64,000 nt of DNA from Pegea sp. RAD2-039 (lineage: Eukaryota; Chordata; Thaliacea; Salpida; Salpidae), in the NCBI GenBank assembly GCA_034620365.1, contig JAQGEQ010000296.1, positions 1 through 64,000 on the forward strand. Reading direction: 5' to 3'. The translations under genes were made by a program, and so were the position numbers. A model generated the notes under the pieces. That model was not told the origin of the DNA, did not search any database, and saw only the letters and a list, made by a program, of their open reading frames with translations. Below, one piece after another: positions 50,824 to 63,100 of this stretch. Every line of letters begins with the position of its first letter. Within the stretch, counting starts at the first letter, position 1.

Positions 50824-51885
50824 TTTTTAAAATCTATTAGAATAAAAAGAATTTATTTGTAAATTGATAAATTCTACAGCTTAAAAGCAAACATAGAAAA
50901 ATATGCTTGTAAAAAAATATTGAAAAAGTCTTAAGTACCACAAGATAAATGATGCAAAAAAAAAGGATTTTTATAAAAAGATATAAGTTATAAATCAAAT
51001 TAGAAAACAACAAAATTTTTAGTTTATAAATTAAAAGTCAAAAATCTATTTAGAAGTTTCAAGTTAATTTATTTTACATTTAAAATTTTTTAATCAATTA
51101 CATTAATCAAATAAAAAAAATCTTAAAATTGAAACTAACATAAATAAAAATATTTTTATTTATTTATTTCTACAAACAAAAATTATTTACAACAAATAAT
51201 TAAAATAGAAATATTTTATCAGTAATTCCAAAAATAATTTAAATAAAACCAAAAAATTGTTTAAAAATTTTCATTATTTACAAAAAGATAAAAGGAGAAA
51301 AAACAAATCGTTAAAACGGCTGATAATAACTTTTCTGAAATATGCAGAAAAACAAAAGAATTTGACTTTTATGGCGTCTTACAAAAAGTTAACAAAATCT
51401 CCAAAAATAGAATTTTAAAACGATATAAAAAGCAGAAATATTTAAAATCAAACTTATATATTTTTGCCGGTTACCTTTTCTAAAATTAATTTCATTCTTT
51501 TTAGTAAAAGTATTTGTGGAAAATTTATAAAAAAAAAACTAATATATAGCAGTGTATGTCCTTTTCGAACAGCGCTATTTAAAATAATTAGAGACTGCTA
51601 AGAATTAATACTATCAGAACTTGTTCAAAATTTGATGTAAACAATTTCTTAAACTAATTTGTTTAATAAAAACCTTAACTTATAAAACTTATTATTTATT
51701 ATTTAAAACGCAAAAAGTTATTTAGGAATAAGTTTTGATAAGAAAATAGCATAACAAATTAAAAATTGAATATATTAGGTATGATGGAAAATTGGTTCAT
51801 TTATTTTCACTAAAAGCCTGATTTTGTAGCTTTGTGTTAAAACTATCTAAAAACTCAGCTAAGTCCGTTGCTGGAAAAGCTATCT
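50824..51885. other. AT-rich NEK upstream region
   Basis: Contains a partial, diverged GAGCAGAAAG-family repeat at about 50868-50960 (gataaattctacagcttaaa, then aaaaagtcttaagtaccaca). No promoter element can be claimed with confidence. Confidence 0.5.
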
Positions 51886-52470
51886 AACTATTTATTTATT
51901 TCAATAAATGCGAAGGAGGGTACCTGAGGAGACTACCTCTCGCTAACACACATTCTCACGAATAAAATCTATTAAGGTAGAAGTATAGAAAGCAAAAGAT
52001 GTAACACATGGTATTTCGATATCACTCAAAGCATAAATCAGTGAACAATTATAAGGAATGCTAATAATATAAAAAAGAGAAAAAATCACAGTTTTGAAAT
52101 GACAATGTTGGCAATATTATAACGGTTCAACTTTTTTTTGAACAACGCGAGTGACTTCGACAGGATAATGTCTGATGGCAGCTGATTCCATGTATTAATT
52201 GTACGGTATGAGAAAAAATTCGCTCTGACCAATGTACCAGGTGATATAGGCTTATTAAGATGTAACGTGTGTCGTCTGAGCTGATATAACTTGAAAGAAG
52301 GACTAATAGAAAAGAAATCATCAAACTGAATGTCAATTAAATTGCGGATAATTTTAAAAATAAGATTTAATCCGTCAGATTTCTAAAGTATCTAAATTGA
52401 AGAGACTGAGACGATGTTTATAATTATCATATTTGATATTAAGTTTCCTGCATACTAATCTTGTGAATCT
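51886..52470 (-). mobile_element. 5'-truncated LINE with ORF2 C-terminus and 3' end
   Basis: Read on the minus strand: degraded reverse transcriptase C-terminus (FDDFFSISPSFKLYQLRRH, ISPGTLVRANFFSYRT, then IILSKSLAVF-like) with frameshifts, an approximately 230-bp 3' UTR, and a 3' end CACCCTCCTTCGC-like sequence followed by an AAATAAATAAATA-type tail at 51886. Same family as 8370-8660 and 30912-31140. Confidence 0.88.
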
Positions 52471-52839
52471 ATAAAACATTGAGCTTAATAGAAATGTAAA
52501 AGCTCGTTTTGCAAAGTTATGAATATATTTATTAATAACAGCCAGTTTCGGCCAAGTGCGGTTGGAGGTACTACAAAATTGTTGTCAAGTAAATCTTAAA
52601 AAACTAAAAATTTGTTTCTTCGTTTTCCTTGAGATTGTCTTTTCCAAATGTTTTGGTTTATAATAACAGTTTGTGAAGCGCTCGTCAATAACTACATAAG
52701 TTTTTCTGCCTACGTTACCTGGTAGTCAATGACAGTTTCTTCTAATTTCTGAGAAACAAACAAATCGGTTTAGGTATTGTTGGAAATGTTGAAAAGGTGA
52801 TATTGATGTCAATTTTTTCTATTTACTTTTTAGTTTTTT

Positions 52840-53180
52840 GCGGAGTACCATTATAATTTCCTGCAGTATTCCGTTTGCTAGTATCGATTTTAAGTCATTT
52901 TATATCCCGTTTGAAAGTATCTTTAAACCGATGTTACGTTTTCTCTATCCTTCTTTATATGAAACGAATATAAGTTTATTATCTGCCGCATTTTAAAACC
53001 AGGGCTTATTTGGACTTAGCCATAATCGACTTTTATTTAGAGATTCTATTCGGAACGATCCGCTGCGATATCTTCCCAATTGCTGGTATTGATGTTGAGC
53101 GATTTCATATCGCGCTTGCAAGTATCTTTGAAACGTAGACAGAGGCGGCCGATGTTGTGTTTAGATAGCTCCTAGTACAA
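52840..53180 (-). mobile_element. Two degraded remnants of another retrotransposon ORF C-terminus
   Basis: On the minus strand 53035-53180 reads IGRLCLRFKDTCKRDMKSLN, INTSNWEDIAADRSE. This resembles the ...RFKDVCKRDLK...W..ADR tail of non-LTR reverse transcriptases common in animals. A second, more damaged version (KDTFKRDIK, IDTSKRNTA) lies at about 52860-52960. Assignment rests on remembered motif similarity. Confidence 0.6.
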
Positions 53181-55830
53181 CAGGTCCTCTGAGATCTGCT
53201 GTCAGATCTCAAATTATTAATTGTGGATGATCTTTAAAATTTTTTTTAATTTTCTTAAACTTTATTAAACCACAAAAATATTTTCAACTTTTCGTTTGAA
53301 AACCTGTTAAAAAATATTCATTTTTATTTCGTATCTTCAAGCAATTTTAAGAAATTTAAAAAATATCGAAAAACTTTTTTTCGCTGACTTATTTTTAAAC
53401 TTGTGAAAATTTTGATAAAATAAAATATATGAATCCAAAAAGATTTAGTGATCAGCAAATATTTCAAATATTTCTCAGCAAAAAATCCATATAGTTTAAT
53501 CCTTTTAGTTTTAAAGAATTTTCAATTCAATTTTAAAACATTAAAAACATAATTTTAAAGTGAGTTAATTTTGCAAAATTCTGCAATTGTTTAAAAGTAA
53601 TTAATTGATTTTTTTTTTAATGTGTTCAAAGTTCAACTTGAAATAAACTTTTTCCAAGTTATGTTTTTTAGAAATAGATTTAAAGAAAATATCTATTTCT
53701 AATTTAAATTAAATATTTTTATAAAAGTTTTTAAATTCTTTACATTTTTTTACAAATAAAGTTACAAAACTTTTGATCTTTTCCAAATCAAGTTTGTCTG
53801 TTTTGATTATTTTAATAATTCTTAGTATAAGAAATAAAGATATAAGAAAAAATTGTTGAAAATTTCTGAAACTATAGTTCAAATAATTAAATTATAGCAA
53901 TTATATCTACATCACCTAGAAAAGTTTTCTAAAAAGATAGATTTAGTAACTTAATACTGCCTACGTTCTATATCATCGGTCATGTGACGTCACGTGATTC
54001 ACAAACGGAAACCAAGTGTATAAAATTGTTGATATAATATCATTAATCATTATTTAGTTTTTAATTGATTTTAATAAACGACTAAAAATTAAATTATTAC
54101 AAAAACAGAATCAAATTTTGAAAATGGATTTCTTTTTAAAACTTTTTTATTTAATCCGTTTTAATCAACAAATTTGCATATTTTAGGTAAACTTGTTAAA
54201 ATTGAAAAAAAATATTTTTATGAGTTTTAAATAAATAAAAGTAAATATTTTTTAAATAGAAAGTTAAACAAAAATTTTTTTCTGTAGAACTGATCATTAA
54301 CTGAAAAATTATGTAAAAGTTTTACTTTTGTAAAAAATATTTTGTAATCACTAATTATTGAGTTTTTGAAGTTTATAAAAAATATATTTTAAAGAAAAAA
54401 GGAATTTTTAGTTGATAGCAAAATGTTTATCAGAAGTTTATTTTATAAAAATGCAAGATTAGAATAAGGATAATGTTTTTTTCAGCTTTATTTTAAATTA
54501 TTATTGAAATTATTATTCAGTTTATTTTGAGAAATTATAAATTTCAAAAGTTTTTGATAATTTTAAAGTCAAAATCGATTTCAAAATCTAATTTTTGAAA
54601 TTATATATTTGTTTAAAACAGTTTTTATTGTTTAAATCATTTCATAGAAATTTGTCTATGCTCAATTCTTTGAAAAAATAATTTTTGTGAAAATTTTTTT
54701 ATTTAATTGTTAAAATTATCGTTAGAATTTAGAAATATAATTTTTAACTAATTATTTGTTCAAATTTTTGAGTGGTACAGTTCTTCAGCATCATAATTTA
54801 ATAAAACAAACTTTTGAACTTTAAGTTTTTTTATTTTTACCAAATATTTCACGAAGTTCAAAAAAATGAAAATCTGTAACCTTTCTAAAATTTTGTTTAA
54901 AAACATTTAAGTAATATTGTTAACTAGCCAATCAAACTGCTAGTTTCTTCATTTATTTTGTAATTTTTTTATTCATATCTGCAGTGTTCCTATTTTTTGT
55001 ATTAATTTTGCTAAATTGTGACACTAAAAATCTTTTTCTCATCTTGTTTTGGTTCCTATAAAAGTTATGATATTTGTCGCAGCCGTTGGTTATTTAAATA
55101 AATATTATTAGCAAACTTAATATATTAAGATTATTTAAGTAGATTCTGAAATATTTTAGATAAACATAAATTAAGAAAGTTAAATGTGATTATGTAATCT
55201 CTTATTATTGTTCATTTTAAAAATACAGCTTTCTGCATTACTAAGTAAGAAATAATGTCTATTTGTGTTTTAAAAACAAATTTTTATTTTGTTTATTTCA
55301 TTCTTAATGTTTATATTTATATAAAATCATATAAAACAATAATATTTTCATAAGTTCAAACGTTTTTTAATAATACATTGAATTAAATAATTACCCTTAG
55401 ATAAATATATGATGTTTTAGACAAACTGAAAAAAGTTTCGAGAGTTTTTTTTATTTAATAACTTTTCTATTTTCATTTCGTAAATTTGTTTTGAAAAAAT
55501 GTAGAAAGTAGTTTTGGAAAGAAATTATATAGAACCCACGCTTTTTTATCGAACCATTTTCACAAAAAAATTCAACTTGACAAATATTAAGAGGAAACAA
55601 AAAAATATTATTTATAAAATTTCTGTTTTTCTGCAGATTTTGAAATAGGTTTTAATAAAAAATATATTTTTTTTGTTACAAATTAAAATAATTTTTTTTT
55701 TACAAATTTAAATAATTGTTTATTATTTCGAGAAATTTTTTATATGGAAATAAAATTTTGCTTGTAAACTAGAGATAATATTTATCTAATACTTACTTTT
55801 AATAATAAATATTATAAATAAACTTTTTAA
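53181..55830. other. AT-rich intergenic stretch with one inverted dispersed repeat
   Basis: No gene was recognised. At about 54925-55075 there is a diverged GAGCAGAAAG-family repeat in minus orientation (cttcatttattttgtaattt, tctgcagtgttcct, tctcatcttgttttggttcc). Confidence 0.5.
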
Positions 55831-55854
55831 TTGTTTTTTAGTAGAAATTTGAAA

Positions 55855-56874
55855 ATGGAAAACTGCAGAAACAGTTCGTTATGTTTAGATGTTACTAAAA
55901 ATGAAAACATTTTATACAAAGAAAATATTTTTATGAAAAATATCTGGATTATTACTGAAGCAGTGACAGTCTTCTTGCTTTTGTCCACTGTATGGGCCGC
56001 GGTTTCCTTATTAATCTATGGAAACAGCCGCGGTAAATGGCGGAAACGGAAATCTGGAAAAAGCTCACGAATTCTGATGACGCTTGCGGTCTTGACCCCT
56101 GTCCTAACCTTTTTAAGAGTATCTTGTACACAATCTGTCATATTTGTGGATTTATTTTTCACAAATAAAGAAATTGGTTATATTCCTTGTGAAATTACTT
56201 TAAAATTATCTCATATCTTCTTTTATTTATCTCAATTGCCGACTTATAACTTTTTATGGTTTAGACAACAAGCTATTTACAACAAACCATCAATCAAACA
56301 TTTGAACACAAAAACAGTTCGTTACTTTAGCTGGGGGGCTTTTATTTTGGGGAACATTGGTGGTTTTTCAACTTTAATCTCATTTCTGTCGCTTTTACGA
56401 TTTATTTTATCTGATTATGGATGCACAAGAGACATGAAGATATCAACGAGCCGGACTCCTTTTTACATCGCCGGTGTTTTGATGATTTTTTCACAAATTA
56501 TTATTTTTCTACTTTTTGTTCATCCTCTACGGTTACATAAAGATAGAAAAAACCCGATTAAAGCTGACCGGTCTACAAATGTCAGAACGCGGCTCCGACG
56601 CGCAATTCGACTCGCTACTGTTAGTATGCTAATTTGCATAATTTCGTCAGTTTTATCGCTTGTTTTAGTGACAGTAATTGTACCAAGAAGCTCACCGTCA
56701 TCGTTTACCAACTCTATTTATGATATCGGACTTTTTATCAACATCTTAGCAGTCATGTTATCATTTGAGGATTATAAAATTATCGCTTTGAGTATTTGTT
56801 GTCAAAAGAAATTTTTGACGCGATTACGTATACGATCGATGACGTCACAAGTTAGCAACGCAAGTGCTGTTTGA
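55855..56874 (+). CDS. Intronless 7-transmembrane protein (putative orphan GPCR)
   Basis: A single uninterrupted frame of 339 residues starting at ATG 55855 (the frame is open a little further upstream, but without ATG). Seven hydrophobic spans are visible: about residues 22-48 (IWIITEAVTVFLLLSTVWAA), 75-95, 107-130, 152-182, 198-222, 251-276 and 287-310. An N-glycosylation site (NSS) lies in the N-terminus. A Cys at the top of span 3 (YIPCEITLKL) and one in the second outer loop (DYGCTRDM) could form the usual GPCR disulphide. It lacks the DRY motif (WFRQQ instead) and NPxxY (span 7 ends with SFEDYKIIAL). Loops are basic. The family was not recognised. The clean frame amid AT-rich DNA argues for a real gene. 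An acceptor-like ttttttag 14 bases before the ATG may join a non-coding 5' exon or a spliced leader. Confidence 0.85.
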   Translation: MENCRNSSLCLDVTKNENILYKENIFMKNIWIITEAVTVFLLLSTVWAAVSLLIYGNSRGKWRKRKSGKSSRILMTLAVLTPVLTFLRVSCTQSVIFVDLFFTNKEIGYIPCEITLKLSHIFFYLSQLPTYNFLWFRQQAIYNKPSIKHLNTKTVRYFSWGAFILGNIGGFSTLISFLSLLRFILSDYGCTRDMKISTSRTPFYIAGVLMIFSQIIIFLLFVHPLRLHKDRKNPIKADRSTNVRTRLRRAIRLATVSMLICIISSVLSLVLVTVIVPRSSPSSFTNSIYDIGLFINILAVMLSFEDYKIIALSICCQKKFLTRLRIRSMTSQVSNASAV

Positions 56875-56950
56875 ATTTTTCATTTTTTTTTACTTTTTTT
56901 GTAAATAATTAGTTGTGGTGAAAATTTTGTTTAATATTTTTGTATCTAAA

Positions 56951-56956
56951 AATAAA
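56951..56956 (+). promoter_or_regulatory. Polyadenylation signal AATAAA (7TM gene)
   Basis: AATAAA about 77 bases after the stop codon of the intronless 7TM gene. Confidence 0.55.
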
Positions 56957-58280
56957 TTGTTTCAGAAATTTATTTAAAAAGTTTTAATTCAGATTTTTAA
57001 ATGTTTCAAATCAGTTTTATTTGTACATTTTGTTTATTAGAAGATATTAAATAATTTGATAGATTCAAAAAGAATTAAACAATTTGTGATTCTTATTCTT
57101 AAGTTTATAAACAAAAAAATGTAAAAATAAAAAAAATTGTTTCAAATAATTTATCAAATTTTATTGATTTTAAAAATTCTAAAAAATTGAAAAATATTTT
57201 GAAATCAAATAATTATTAGAGAAAAAAAAAAGATTTAAAAATAAATTTCAATTGTTCAAATCTCGATATAATTGCAATAAGTAGAATCTTCTAGAAGTAA
57301 GCATTGTGTCTTTCAGCAACCAAACTGAGATATTCTTGATGACTTGCAAATAACTTCAGTTTTCTTTCAACTCTTTTCCATTTAGCTTTACAAGCACCTT
57401 CACCAGGCTAAAAATAAAAAGATTGATTTTGTAAACTAAAAGTTTATCGTCAAGCAATCTGTTTCCATGACAACTCCGTAGATTAGAATCAAATATCAGA
57501 GGAGTTTTTGCCGCATATGTAATTGTGTTTTCAACTTTTGTGGAAATTTTTTTTTTATTTTTTTTGGAGATTATTTAGTTTTCGACTAATCATTAATTCG
57601 TGGATTTTCTGCGAGTCAAGGTGCTAAATAAAATCGCGTTTTATCATTTGAGGCTTGTAATAAAGTAACTTTTCTTCAAACCAAAACTTTAAAAACTTTT
57701 TATCATCATCTAACGGAAAGTTTTAAAATTTTTGCCGTTTTTTGAATCGAAAATATTTTTGTGAAAATCTAAAAACTAGGAAGACCTCTAATAAGATGTT
57801 TTCAAAGATTGTTCTGTCTCCATCATGATAATTCATCACTAGAGTCTCTACCCATGATAAATCTGTGTTTCGGAAATCATCACAATATCCTCTAAAAATC
57901 TGTAAGAAGATAAGATCAGAAGAAGATCAGATCTCATCAAAATTACCTCAACTCCTTCAAATTTCAGAAAAAATTTCACTTTTTGCATCATTTCATTTTC
58001 ATCTTGATTATTTCTACTTTTAATTTTCACTTCTTCAAAAAATTTGTTTCTTAAAGTCTCTGATATACTCTGTCCTGGGTTCACCATTCCCTAAAATTAA
58101 AAAAAATAATGTTTTGATTTAATTAATAATTATTATAAATTCTACAAAAATTAAAATTTTTAAACAAAATGGTCGATTTCAAATATGGCCCAACCCAGGA
58201 ATGGCCCAATCATTACTACTACTTCTCAAAATAGCCACAAACTCCAAAACTGGTTTGTTCTCGATGTGGACCACTTTTCC

Positions 58281-58490
58281 CAGACTAACAAGACCCTTCC
58301 ACCCGGGTTTTATGGACTTTTCCATTCGCAAATATGTGTTCACCTGGGCTCGAACCCGGGACCTTTAGAGTGGTAGGCGGATGTAACAAACACACAGATA
58401 ATTTGGGTTGTGACAACGATTACATCAAATGTATCAGACGAGTAAAAACTCCTCATCTAAAAACCAGTTTAAAGTGCGAAGGACACTAAC
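58281..58490 (-). mobile_element. tRNA-derived SINE in copy D intron 8
   Basis: Inverted counterpart of the SINE at 36920-37135, with B box (GGTTCGAGCCC on the minus strand) at about 58350. One deletion breakpoint of copy D lies at its 3' end, where it meets Nudix exon sequence. Confidence 0.8.
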
Positions 58491-59039
58491 TTGTTAAAAT
58501 TGATTTAAGAATAGAAGAGTCAAGATCTTCATCTTCATCAGATTGAAAGATTGTCATCCTGTTCTTCATCAAGACACACTCTCTCACCATATTTGTAAGA
58601 TAAGAGAGTTTTTGAGGATTAATTACTTCAGGACGTTGTGGAGTCATCTTCTGTTCTATAAGATTACCAGATTTGGATCATAAATCTTTTGAAACTTCAA
58701 ACTATAAATAAAGATTACCATCCATCAAATCAGAGATTAGTTCTTCTGTAAGATGATTTTTATGATAAATAGAAGCTAATATAGAAGCCCAACCACCAGA
58801 TGAAGCAAATACAACAACTGGTATTGACTTTTTCAACATCAAATAAATCGTCTAAAAAATGGATAATTTAAATTTCAGCAAATATTTACTAAAATCAATT
58901 TCTACCTTTAAGGACTTTTCACCACCTTGTAATAATAAACCAACATTTAAGGATTTTTCGTCTCTTTGTTCATTTCCTGAAATTAATTTTCAGTAAAAAA
59001 TATGATTTAGTTAATATTTTCAACAAATAATGTACAACA

Positions 59040-59275
59040 ACTACCATTTCTTCATTTATTTTGTCATTCATCCACAACTTCAGTTTTATTTTCACCTCTG
59101 CAGTGTTATTATTACTTAAGACCTTTTCATTATCTTTCTGCTCATATAGTTTTGCCTACAGTTATTTGTTGAATAAATACAAAGTTTTTTTATAAGCCAA
59201 CTTTCTTTGCAGTTTTATTTGGTTTTTATATTTCAAGTTGGCAATTTGAACCAACTGGCTATTAAAATTAAACTT
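59040..59275 (-). repeat. GAGCAGAAAG-family repeat in copy D intron 5
   Basis: Inverted counterpart of 36128-36405, at the same position relative to exon 6. Confidence 0.85.
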
Positions 59276-59439
59276 AATATTTCTGGTTTAAGTAAAACTT
59301 GTTTTTGTTCGCTATAAGAGCTGTAAATTCATCATCTTCAGTCGTATTTTGAATAAAATAAAGAAATGTGTAAATGAAGAATTTTAGGACTTTTTCAAAA
59401 CTTGTTTTTATAGAATTCCAATACCCATAACCCAAAATG

Positions 59440-59635
59440 ACCCTCAACCAACTCTGAGACAGAAATGCGGCCCTCAACCACCTCTGAGACAGAAATAAGT
59501 ACCTGAACCAACTCTGAGACAGAAATGCAGCCCTCAACCACTTTTTGGACTAAAATAAGGACCCCAACCACCTCTGAGACAGAAACGCGACCCTCAACCA
59601 CTTCTGAGACTGAAATAAGGACCTCAATTTTTATA
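59440..59635. repeat. 30-bp minisatellite in copy D intron 5
   Basis: About 6-7 diverged units (ccctcaaccacctctgagac type) corresponding to the roughly 14 units of copy B. The array has expanded in B or contracted in D since duplication. Confidence 0.9.
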
Positions 59636-60145
59636 TTCAAAAACTCAAAATTGAGATTTCGAAAATCTATATTTTCCAATTTACTTATTTTCTGTAAATT
59701 TTCAGATTTTTTTATAGATAAAAATTTATAATTCTATAATTATCATTAATTACATTTTTATCTAAAATAACTTTTCAAATTATCCATGAAAGCTTTTAAG
59801 ATTTAAAATTCAAAAGATTCATTAAGATTCAAGATTCAAATTTCTACCATTTAAAATTCTTTATAATTCAAAATTCGTCTAAAAATAACTTCTAAAACCT
59901 TTTATAAAACAAAAATGGTTAGAAGCAAAACAAAATTAAAAAGTTTAATCAAATCTTTTCGAAAAAACTTTTCTAAAATCAATTTTAATTACATGAAAAA
60001 TGTAAACAAAATTTTCAAAAAGATCCATTTAAAAACAATTTAGTTGTTTCAATTTATTTACAATATAAAATAAAACATCATTATATAAAATCTGAAAAAA
60101 TTTCAATTTTTCAAATCTCGATATAATTGCAATAAGTAGAATCTT

Positions 60146-63100
60146 CTAGAAGTAAGCATTGTGTCTTTCAGCAACCAAACTGAGATATTCTTGATGACTT
60201 GCAAATAACTTCAGTTTTCTTTCAACTCTCTTCCATTCAGCTTTACAAGCACCTTCACCAGGCTAAAAATAAAAAGATTGATTTTGTAAACTAAAAGTTT
60301 ATCGTCAAGCAATCTGTTTCCATGACAACTCCGTAGATTAGAATCAAATATCAGAAAAGTTTTTGCCGCATATGTAATTGTGTTTTCAACTTTTGTGGAA
60401 ATTTTATTTTTATTTTTTTTGGAGATTATTTAGTTTTCGACTAATCATTAATTCGTGGATTTTCTGCGAGTCAAGGTGCTAAATAAAATCGCGTTTTATC
60501 ATTTGAGGCTTGTAATAAAGTAACTTTTCTTCAAACCAAAACTTTAAAAACTTTTTATCATCATCTAACGGAAAGTTTTAAAATTTTTGCCGTTTTTTGA
60601 ATCGAAAATATTTTTGTGAAAATCGAAAAACTAGGAAGACCTCTAATAAGATGTTTTCAAAGATTGTTCCGTCTCCATCATGATAATTCATCACTAGAGT
60701 CTCTACCCATGATAAATCTGTGTTTCGGAAATCATCACAATATCCTCTAAAAATCTGTAAGAAGATAAGATCAGAAGAAGATCAGATCTCATCAAAATTA
60801 CCTCAACTCCTTCAAATTTCAGAAAAAATTTCACTTTTTGCATCATTTCATTTTCATCTTGATTATTTCTACTTTTAATTTTCACTTCTTCAACAAATTT
60901 GTTTCTTAAAGTCTCTGATATACTCTGTCCTGGGTTCACCATTCCCTAAAAAAAAAAAAATAATATTTTGATTTAATTAATAATTATTATAAATTCTACA
61001 AAAATTAAAATTTTTAAACAAAATGGTCGATTTCAAATATGGCCCACCCCAGGAATGGCCCAATCATTACTACTACTTCTCAAAATGGCCACAAACTCCA
61101 AAACTGGTTTTTCCTCGATGTGGACCACCTTTCCACCTTCGTCCCGTTCCCATCTGGTCACAATCGGGTCAGCAGCGTGGTTTGGACCATATCGTCCCAG
61201 CAAACCACGACCAGTTAGTCCAGTCCGTCCACGCGGGTTTCTGTTGATCAAATCTGTTTACTTTGGTCCTAAAATAGTGGACACTAACCTGGGCAGGAAA
61301 TCGACAATTTGATATTTGCCCAAGTGACTGGTCCGGTCCACATTAAATCGATAGTCAAAGTTGTTGAAAATCAGTGACACTTGTCTGGCTTTGGTAGAAG
61401 TGGACAGCTCTGTATCGGCTAATTCTTTGTTTTGTAGGACAATTTGGTCAGTATAGTAAGGTGGTTGGTAGGTGGGCCACGGCACCTGTCCACTAAACAT
61501 CAAAACGCGATTTAATGACGTCATCATCTTACCGTCCATGAGACTAGATGGTCAGGAACTTGGAGACGATGTTGGGTTTCTCCAGGGTAAGGACTTGTCC
61601 GTGATTTGATATGAACTGAAACAAGTAAAAAGTTTTGAAAGAAAAAATTGAATTGTGAAGTTTAAAAAAAAAAGTTAAAAAATGTTGAAATCCAAAAAAG
61701 TTGAAATCCAAAAAAGTTGGAATCCAAAAAAGTTGGAATCCCAAAAAGTTAAAAACCAAAAAGGTATGAGATTTTATAAAGATTATCACCTGGGTTTGGA
61801 GATATTTTAGGAATTGTAGAATTATCTCGAAGAGCTGAAATAATCCACTGAACAGCCTCAGAATTGATCTTCAAATTTTCTTCAATATTTATCATCCTTT
61901 TTTTCATCTTTTTTTTATCTTTTTTTATCTTTTTCTGATTCGAATCTAACGATCTCATGATCTTGTCCAATCTACAAAAATGTCGTCATCACATCTACAA
62001 TGACGTCATCTAACGGTCACCTTTCGTAGATAGTTGTGATTTGACTATTAAGATCAAGTCTTTCAGGAGCTAATGAGCTGTTGACATCGACGTTCCATTT
62101 AATCCAAAATTTTAAAGAAATTTCGTCTTGTGAAGAGACATTACGCTCTTAAAAAAATATTAGAAAAGTTAATCCCCAAAAAAGTTGAAATCTAAAAAGT
62201 TGAAATCCAAAAAAGTTAAAACCCAAAAAGTTGAAATCCAAAAAAGTAGAAAGCCAAAAAAGTTGAAACCAAAAAAAGTTGGAACGCAAAAAAGTTTAAA
62301 TCTTACTAAAATAATCCTGGAGTTCACTCTTATTATCTTTGTTTTCTGTACTCTTCTTCTTATTCAGTGTTTTCATCTTCTTTTGAGATTTTTCCATCAA
62401 AAAATGGAATAAACGATGAATATGTGAGAAAATACTGAGAGGAGTAGGTAGATTTGGACGATAATAATATTCAAGAGCTAATTCATATAATTGCCGTTTC
62501 CAAATTCGATCAGAATTTTCAATCAAATTATTAAAAGAATATCTAAATGACAAAAATGGTCGTTTTTTGTTTTGCGCGAAAATTTGAAGTTTTCATTGAA
62601 ATTTATTTAATTTTAATTTCATTTATTAATAACTAATTTAGAATAAAAAAAAATCAGATCAATTTCTCACGTAAACATCGCGATCAGAAGATTAAGTAAA
62701 AGGATATTGGCGAAAAGAAGATATATTGCTGAGATGACAGGGACAGCCGCTTGCTGCTGAGGACATCTATTAGATCCAGATAAAATTTCAGATTCAATCT
62801 CGGAGCAAACAAATTGATCATCATCTTGAAAAAAATTTGGGCCATTTTTGAAAAAGCCATTTTAGTTCTGACTAACTTGGATTATAAATAATCTCATCTA
62901 GGAATAATTCTCCGTAAATAGTCCAATAAGGTCGATTAAAGACGCCCAACAAAGCAGTTCCAATCCTATTTTCATCTGGATAAAGAAGAGCTTGCCGGAC
63001 TACACCATATGAAATCAGGAAGACAGCAAGGATGAAAAAGAACAGAAAAAGATCCCTAACCTAAAAGAAACTGAATGTTCACGGCCAGTTTTGTAAGAAG

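Larger units (their letters stand above)
57291..59795 (-). pseudogene. TRPM2-like copy D: SLOG exons fused to Nudix exons, channel deleted
   Basis: Minus-strand order: the tail of exon 5 at about 59795; the intron-5 minisatellite; exons 6-8 (58976-58906, 58851-58719, 58655-58491) with the same lengths as copy B; part of intron 8 with its SINE; then an abrupt junction at about 58280 into the middle of Nudix exon 25 (58280-58195); then exons 26 (58090-57947), 27 (57899-57786) and 28 (57407-57291, TAG). Exons 9-24, that is all membrane spans and the coiled coil, are missing. The exon 25 donor has also changed (CCTGGGTTGGG against CCTGGGGTGGG in C). Exon 8 to exon 26 would be out of phase. There is no start or promoter, so it is probably a pseudogene, although exons 26-28 are uninterrupted. 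Confidence 0.9.

Noticed and set aside
52127-52336. 69-codon minus-strand open frame as an independent gene
   Set aside because: It is an out-of-frame reading of the LINE ORF2 C-terminal remnant.
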